Positions 59,579-64,000 of a DNA stretch of 64,000 nt are shown here, in pieces. Source of the DNA: Aliivibrio finisterrensis_A. GTDB lineage: Bacteria; Pseudomonadota; Gammaproteobacteria; Enterobacterales; Vibrionaceae. The position numbers and the translations under genes are program-made. How positions within the stretch are numbered: position 1 is the first letter of the stretch; every line of letters begins with the position of its first letter. The notes beneath the pieces are model-generated. The model saw only the letters and a list, made by a program, of their open reading frames with translations. It did no database searches and was not told where the DNA came from. The stretch lies in assembly GCF_004167675.1 (NCBI RefSeq), contig NZ_SEZQ01000004.1; one strand, given 5' to 3'.

Positions 59579-60301
59579 TTAAAAACGAATACTCACTTCA
59601 CCTACAGCAGTAACAATACCGCTAACAATGCGTTTTGATTTGTCATTCTCTACATTTACTTTTTCACCGAGTACAGCATCACCGAGTGCTGTGCCTTTAG
59701 TGAGAATGCTTAATTCCCCTTTTACTGCTTTAATTATAACACTGTCATTGCGGCATACCATGCAGATGTCGTTTTTTTCGACAACTTCACCCGCTCGAAC
59801 GCTGCGTTTTATGCGCGCACCAATGATATCTTCTTGATTTATATAACCTCCTCGGCGGTATACTCGACTGCCAACGAGCGTTAATGTTAAGTCTTGAGGC
59901 GAAATAGAGTGTCCGCGTGACAGGGAGGTGATAGCAGTAACTAATGGCATCATAAGCTCTGATTTAACAGGCACATAGACTTTCCAATCGTCCTCTGGGC
60001 ACTCAATTAACACTGATGTATTCCCACTCGTATTGAGTTTGCCGGGTAAGCTGGTTGTTAAAGGAGTAGGGCAGTCAGTTGCGTGGATACGACTATCAAT
60101 TCGAACAGCTTCTACTTGCAGAGTTCCATTTTTAGGAGTATCTATTTGCTGTTCAATGAAAGATTCTGCAGCCTGTTTGATTGCCTTTAGTTGCTCATCT
60201 GTGGCAGCATGAACATTCATACTAAAGAAACTTATAAATATGCCGATAAGGCTCACAAGTCGATAAAAATTGATTGGATTACTCTTTCTTTTTTTTATCA
60301 T
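59579..60301 (-). CDS. flgA: Flagellar P-ring assembly chaperone FlgA
   Basis: A 240-residue periplasmic chaperone needed to build the P ring. It has a signal peptide with a basic start (IKKRKSNPINFYRLVSLIGIFISFFSMNVHA) and a C-terminal SAF-type domain (HSISPQDLTLTLVGSRVYRRGGYINQEDIIGARIKRSVRAGEVVEKNDI, VSGIVTAVGEVSIRF). Two cysteine pairs lie in DCPTP/ECPED and CMVCRN. The start is uncertain: the ATG at 60301 gives a normal signal peptide, one at 60325 adds eight residues. It is divergent from cheV. Confidence 0.92.
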   Translation of the reverse strand: MIKKRKSNPINFYRLVSLIGIFISFFSMNVHAATDEQLKAIKQAAESFIEQQIDTPKNGTLQVEAVRIDSRIHATDCPTPLTTSLPGKLNTSGNTSVLIECPEDDWKVYVPVKSELMMPLVTAITSLSRGHSISPQDLTLTLVGSRVYRRGGYINQEDIIGARIKRSVRAGEVVEKNDICMVCRNDSVIIKAVKGELSILTKGTALGDAVLGEKVNVENDKSKRIVSGIVTAVGEVSIRF

Positions 60302-60399
60302 CAAAAATTTATTATAAAATGCCATATGGTATACTGTGTTCTTAATGGGTTTATGTTAGGCTCACGGTTCATTAATAATGGCACAATATGGAGTCAGAT

Positions 60400-61320
60400 A
60401 TGACAGGCATACTGGATTCGGTGAATCAGCGCACACAACTTGTAGGGCAAAACCGTTTAGAGCTACTTACTTTTCGTCTTATGGGACGTCAACGTTATGG
60501 TATTAACGTATTTAAAGTAAAAGAAGTATTACAGTGTCCTAAGTTGACTTCAATGCCTAATTTAAACCCTCTAGTAAAAGGGATTGCTCATATCCGCGGT
60601 CAAACTATTTCTGTTATTGATTTAAGTCTTGCTACCGGTGGTCGAGCTACTACCGAAATTGATAAATGTTTTATCATTATTTCGGAGTTCAATCGTACTA
60701 TTCAAGGTTTCCTTGTTAAGTCTGTTGAGCGCATTGTTAATATGCACTGGGAAGCTATCTTACCGCCACCACAAGGAACCGGTCGTGCAAACTATCTAAC
60801 GGCTGTAACTAACATTGATGATGAGTTGGTTGAGATTTTAGATGTAGAAAAAATCTTAGCTGAAATCGCACCAATCGACGAAACGATGAATGAAGAGTTA
60901 GTTGAAGAAATGACGGCGATGAGTCAAGACGTTGTTCGTAGGGTACTTATCGCTGATGATTCAAGTGTTGCCCGTAAACAAGTTCAACGTGCTGTTGAAT
61001 CTATTGGTTTTGAAACCATTATGGTGAAAGATGGCAAAGAAGCGTTGAATAAATTGGTTGAAATGGCAAATGCTGGCAGTGTATATGAGCAAATTGGCTT
61101 AGTTATTTCTGATGTTGAAATGCCAGAGATGGATGGTTACACATTAACGGCTGAAATTCGTCGTGAACCAGCACTTAAAGACTTACATGTTATACTACAT
61201 ACATCATTGAGTGGCGTATTTAACCAAGCAATGGTAGAACGTGTTGGTGCAAACCAATTCATCGCTAAATTTAATCCTGATGAGTTAGGTGCGGCCGTGA
61301 AAAGGGCTGTTGAAAAATAA
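60400..61320 (+). CDS. cheV: Chemotaxis coupling protein CheV
   Basis: A 306-residue protein with an N-terminal CheW domain (LLTFRLMGRQRYGINVFKVKEVLQCPKLTSMPNLNPLVKGIAHIRGQTISVIDLS, about residues 20-160) and a C-terminal receiver domain (VLIADDSSVARKQVQRAVE ... LVISDVEMPEMDGYTL, from about 185). It couples receptors to CheA and is itself phosphorylated. The ATG at 60400 (MTGILDSVNQRTQLVG) has GGAG six bases upstream; an ATG at 60388 overlaps that site. cheR follows in the same direction. Confidence 0.95.
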   Translation: MTGILDSVNQRTQLVGQNRLELLTFRLMGRQRYGINVFKVKEVLQCPKLTSMPNLNPLVKGIAHIRGQTISVIDLSLATGGRATTEIDKCFIIISEFNRTIQGFLVKSVERIVNMHWEAILPPPQGTGRANYLTAVTNIDDELVEILDVEKILAEIAPIDETMNEELVEEMTAMSQDVVRRVLIADDSSVARKQVQRAVESIGFETIMVKDGKEALNKLVEMANAGSVYEQIGLVISDVEMPEMDGYTLTAEIRREPALKDLHVILHTSLSGVFNQAMVERVGANQFIAKFNPDELGAAVKRAVEK

Positions 61321-61401
61321 ACAGCATAAAGTAATAAGCTAAATCCTATTGTCATAGTAATATCAAGCGGCAATTCATTCTATTTGGAAGTAAAAACGTT
61401 A

Positions 61402-62229
61402 ATGACAACTATAACTATCAACGAACAAGAGTATCGTGATTTTAGCCGTTTTCTTGAATCTCAATGTGGTATTGTCCTTGGTGACAGTAAGCAATATTTA
61501 GTGAGAAGCCGACTGAGTCCTTTAGTTGCTAAGTTTTCATTAGCTTCATTATCTGATTTATTAAAGCAAGTGATCTCAGGTAGTAACCGTGAGTTACGTG
61601 TTGCAGCGGTCGATGCCATGACAACCAATGAAACGTTATGGTTTAGAGATGGCTACCCATTTACAGTATTGTCTGAAAAACTATTGCCAGAGTTAGCGGC
61701 AAATCGTCGCCCATTAAAAATATGGTCAGCGGCAAGTTCATCAGGTCAAGAGCCGTATTCAATGGGAATGACCATTACTGAGCTCCAAGCGCGTAAGCCG
61801 GGATTTCTTCCAAATATTAGCATTACAGCAACTGATATATCACCATCAATGCTAGAAAGTTGCAAAGCGGGTGTCTATGACAACTTAGCGTTAAGCCGAG
61901 GTTTGTCACCAGAGCGTCGTCGTGCATTTTTTGAAGATGCCGGTGATGGAAAGATGAAAATTAACGATAAAATTAAGCGTATGGTAAATTTTCGCCCACA
62001 AAATTTAATGGACAGCTATAGCTTACTTGGTAAGTTTGACATTATATTTTGTCGTAACGTACTTATCTACTTCTCGCCAGAGATGAAATCTAAAGTCTTA
62101 AACCAAATGGCGGCAAGTCTTAACCCTGGTGGGTATTTATTACTGGGTGCTTCTGAGTCATTAACAGGTTTGACTGATAAATTCGAAATGGTTCGTTGTA
62201 ATCCAGGTATTATTTACAAATTAAAGTAA
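61402..62229 (+). CDS. cheR: Chemotaxis protein methyltransferase CheR
   Basis: A 275-residue SAM-dependent enzyme that methylates glutamates on chemoreceptors. The N-terminal CheR helical domain (EYRDFSRFLESQCGIVLGDSKQYLVRSRL) is followed by the methyltransferase domain with ATG-type segments TTNETLWFRDGYPFTVL, IKIWSAASSSGQEPYSMGM (SAM loop) and FDIIFCRNVLIYFSPEM. The ATG at 61402 is used; an in-frame TTG six codons upstream is less likely. It is about 80 bp downstream of cheV. A strong terminator follows. Confidence 0.96.
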   Translation: MTTITINEQEYRDFSRFLESQCGIVLGDSKQYLVRSRLSPLVAKFSLASLSDLLKQVISGSNRELRVAAVDAMTTNETLWFRDGYPFTVLSEKLLPELAANRRPLKIWSAASSSGQEPYSMGMTITELQARKPGFLPNISITATDISPSMLESCKAGVYDNLALSRGLSPERRRAFFEDAGDGKMKINDKIKRMVNFRPQNLMDSYSLLGKFDIIFCRNVLIYFSPEMKSKVLNQMAASLNPGGYLLLGASESLTGLTDKFEMVRCNPGIIYKLK

Positions 62230-62252
62230 TGTCATTTGAGTGATTATTAAAC

Positions 62253-62279
62253 AAAAAGCGACTTAGGTCGCTTTTTTTG
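62253..62279 (+). terminator. Terminator after cheVR
   Basis: Perfect 10-bp arms (AAAAAGCGAC / GTCGCTTTTT) with a TTAG loop, followed by TT. Confidence 0.87.
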
Positions 62280-62359
62280 TATCTGTAATCTATAGTTGGC
62301 GTAAATATTGCTAATTATTTATCAGTAGTATCGTCAATCTGCTCTGTGAATTGAAAAGT

Positions 62360-62375
62360 TGGCATACAGGTTGCA
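62360..62375 (+). promoter_or_regulatory. Sigma-54 promoter of the flgBCD... operon
   Basis: TGGCATACAGGTTGCA matches the -24/-12 consensus TGGCACNNNNNTTGCA at all but one informative position. It lies about 49 bp upstream of flgB. This fits the FlrC/RpoN class III control known for the Vibrio flgB operon. Confidence 0.88.
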
Positions 62376-62423
62376 TTATAGAAATTATATATACTGCTAG
62401 TCAGTTCTTGTGGAGGGTTTGAA

Positions 62424-62819
62424 ATGGCAATTTCTTTTGATAGCGCATTAGGTATTCATCAGCATACTGTTGGTGTTCGTTCAGAGCGCGCAGAAATGCT
62501 AGCGACGAATATCGCTCAGGCGAATACACCTGGCTATAAAGCAAAAGGAATGGATTTTCAAAAAGCATTACAGTCGGCAACATCAAAGGCAAGCATGGGT
62601 CTTAGCCGTACAGATGGTCGGCACATTAATGCCTCAACACGAGTGGCAGGGGAAATTCAATACCGTGTACCAACTCAACCAGATACAGGAGATGGCAATA
62701 CGGTAGATGTGGATTTGGAACGTAATTTATTTATGCAAAACCAACTTCGTCATCAGGCATCATTAGAGTTTTTAGGTAGTAAATTCAAAAACCTAACCAA
62801 AGCAATTAAAGGGGAATAG
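62424..62819 (+). CDS. flgB: Flagellar basal-body rod protein FlgB
   Basis: A 131-residue proximal rod protein. It starts AISFDSALGIHQHTVGVRSERAEMLATNIAQANTPGYKAKGMDFQ, with the rod/hook N-terminal motif ANTPGYKA. The C-terminal helix QNQLRHQASLEFLGSKFKNLTKAIKGE is the other conserved half. A GTGGAGGG ribosome site precedes the ATG. It is first in flgB-flgC-flgD, with flgC only 2 bp downstream. Confidence 0.97.
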   Translation: MAISFDSALGIHQHTVGVRSERAEMLATNIAQANTPGYKAKGMDFQKALQSATSKASMGLSRTDGRHINASTRVAGEIQYRVPTQPDTGDGNTVDVDLERNLFMQNQLRHQASLEFLGSKFKNLTKAIKGE

Positions 62820-62821
62820 AG

Positions 62822-63238
62822 ATGAGCTTATTTAATGTTTTTAACGTTACGGGTTCTGCAATGAGTGCAGAGTCAGTTCGTCTTAACACCACTTCGAGTA
62901 ACATGGCGAATGCCGACAGTGTTAGTAGCTCTGCTGCTGAAACTTACAAGGCTCGTCAAGCTGTCTTTGGTGCAGAATTGAGTAAAGCTAAATACAAACA
63001 AGAACATACAGTCCCTGTAAAAGTTCTTGGTATTGTTGAAAGCCAAAAGCCGCTACGTGCTGAATATAACCCTGACCATCCTATGGCAAATGACGATGGC
63101 TACATTTTTAAGCCAAACGTTAATGTTATGGAAGAAATGGCAAACATGATTTCTGCTTCTCGTTCATACCAAACGAATGTTCAAGTGGCAGATGCAAGTA
63201 AACAAATGTTGCAGAGTACTCTGCGAATGGGTCAATAA
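62822..63238 (+). CDS. flgC: Flagellar basal-body rod protein FlgC
   Basis: A 138-residue proximal rod protein beginning SLFNVFNVTGSAMSAESVRLNTTSSNMANADSVSSSAAETYKARQAVF, with the rod-family N-terminal helix, and ending in the paired C-terminal helix NVMEEMANMISASRSYQTNVQVADASKQMLQSTLRMGQ. It lies 2 bp after flgB and 15 bp before flgD, in one operon under the sigma-54 promoter. Confidence 0.97.
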   Translation: MSLFNVFNVTGSAMSAESVRLNTTSSNMANADSVSSSAAETYKARQAVFGAELSKAKYKQEHTVPVKVLGIVESQKPLRAEYNPDHPMANDDGYIFKPNVNVMEEMANMISASRSYQTNVQVADASKQMLQSTLRMGQ

Positions 63239-63253
63239 GGATAGGAGGTAGCT

Positions 63254-63964
63254 ATGACTGGAATCAATAACGTTGGTCAAAATGGCTTGTCCTACATCGA
63301 CCAGCTTAAAAGTCTTCAAGAGGCAAATAAACCTGAAAAAACAACAGGTGGTAAAAATGAACTGAAGCAAGAAGACTTCCTTTCATTATTAACCAAACAA
63401 TTGTCTCAACAAGACCCGTTTAAGCCGGTTGAGAACGACCAGATGATTGCGCAAATGGCATCATTTGCAACGGTCGATGGTATTGGCAAGATGAATACAC
63501 AGTTTGATAGCTTGAATTCATCAATGACATCTAACCAAGCATTGCAAGCGTCTTCGCTTGTTGGTCGTGATGTTCTAGTACCGGGCGCTAAAGGTTTAAA
63601 AGAAGCAGATAAAGGCATGGCGGCAATGGTTAAATTGCCACAAGCGATTAATAATTTAATGGTCCGTGTTGAAAACGAACAAGGTCAATTAATTCGCACT
63701 TTAGATGTAGGCGCTAAACCGGCAGGCGACACTCGAGTCGAGTGGGACGGCAAAGATGACAAAGGCAATGCAATGCCAGCTGGCCGCTATAATATTAAAG
63801 CTGCTGGTGTGCTTGATGGGAACAACCAAGAGTTTGGCGTATCAACATACGCTAACGTCAATAGTGTTCTTCTAGGCAAAGGCGATGGCAATGTTCTGCT
63901 AAATCTTGCTGGTTTCACCTCACCTATGAAATTAGCGGAAGTGCTAGAAGTAGGTAAGGCGTAA
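63254..63964 (+). CDS. flgD: Flagellar hook assembly protein FlgD
   Basis: A 236-residue hook-cap protein that guides polymerisation of the hook subunit FlgE and is later replaced. The N-terminal part holds KNELKQEDFLSLLTKQLSQQDPFKPVENDQMIAQMASFATVDGI, the most conserved FlgD segment; the C-terminal half has FlgD Ig/Tudor-like domains (DTRVEWDGKDDKGNAMPAGRYNIKAAG). GGAGG precedes the ATG. It is complete; flgE is expected just right of the window edge. Confidence 0.96.
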   Translation: MTGINNVGQNGLSYIDQLKSLQEANKPEKTTGGKNELKQEDFLSLLTKQLSQQDPFKPVENDQMIAQMASFATVDGIGKMNTQFDSLNSSMTSNQALQASSLVGRDVLVPGAKGLKEADKGMAAMVKLPQAINNLMVRVENEQGQLIRTLDVGAKPAGDTRVEWDGKDDKGNAMPAGRYNIKAAGVLDGNNQEFGVSTYANVNSVLLGKGDGNVLLNLAGFTSPMKLAEVLEVGKA

Positions 63965-64000
63965 AGGGCGAATATTCAGTGCAGCATTGTTGCTGCCTGA

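Noticed and set aside
60300..60326. Sigma-28 promoter ahead of cheV
   Set aside because: CAAAAATT and GCCATATG have the right spacing but too many mismatches to both elements.

Overview
The window is a stretch of gammaproteobacterial chromosome from a Vibrionaceae species, most likely Aliivibrio (fischeri/logei/salmonicida group). This rests on low apparent GC, gene order (gmhA-yafJ, ptsHI-crr near cysK-cysZ-zipA-ligA, NarQP next to napFDABC, and the Vibrio-type flgT/flgOP/flgN-flgM-flgA/cheV-cheR/flgBCD flagellar block), and many small Vibrio-typical conserved families. I see no rRNA, tRNA, CRISPR array, prophage or intact insertion sequence.

Layout. 1-10 kb: the end of an endonuclease/phosphatase-family gene, a Yip1-like membrane protein, mltD, gloB, a methyltransferase, rnhA, dnaQ, a TIGR03503-type membrane protein, a tiny orphan ORF and fadE with a FadR-like operator. 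10-16 kb: gmhA, a YafJ-type amidotransferase, purN and purM (PurR-like box; a terminator-like hairpin between them), upp and uraA. 16-27 kb: a DUF2066 protein, the yfgD-bepA envelope quality-control pair, a TusA-like protein, a PerM-type permease, bcp, gcvR, dapA-bamC, an M15 peptidase, dapE and yffB. 26.7-28 kb: an orphan PAAR spike-tip protein, a small winged-helix regulator and a small lipoprotein. 28-35 kb: narP-narQ divergent from napF-napD-napA-napB-napC plus a 43-residue membrane peptide, with FNR-like and NarP-like boxes in the shared promoter region. 35-44 kb: DUF2956 and DUF2919 proteins, a Dyp-type peroxidase, ptsH-ptsI-crr, cysK, cysZ and zipA (with an internal 36-bp repeat). 44-53 kb: ligA, an OprD-family chitoporin-like gene with its chiQ-like lipoprotein, a second general porin whose leader carries nearly the same 19-bp motif, a DUF2057 protein, gltX followed by a palindromic repeat, and a decayed signal-peptide/coiled-coil/membrane gene.

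53-64 kb is the flagellar/chemotaxis block: flgT (-), flgO-flgP (+), then an unusual 831-residue lipoprotein with a 19-unit Pro-Glu/Pro-Asp stalk and a metzincin zinc site, then flgN-flgM (-) from a sigma-28-type promoter, flgA (-), cheV-cheR (+), and flgB-flgC-flgD (+) from a near-consensus sigma-54 promoter. The window ends just after flgD.

The least ordinary parts are the lipoprotein metalloprotease inside the flagellar cluster (bracketed by two related noncoding sequences that may be insertion-sequence remnants), the shared leader motif of the two neighbouring porin genes, the orphan PAAR protein, and the pseudogene after gltX. All calls were made by reading the sequence; no database search was run.
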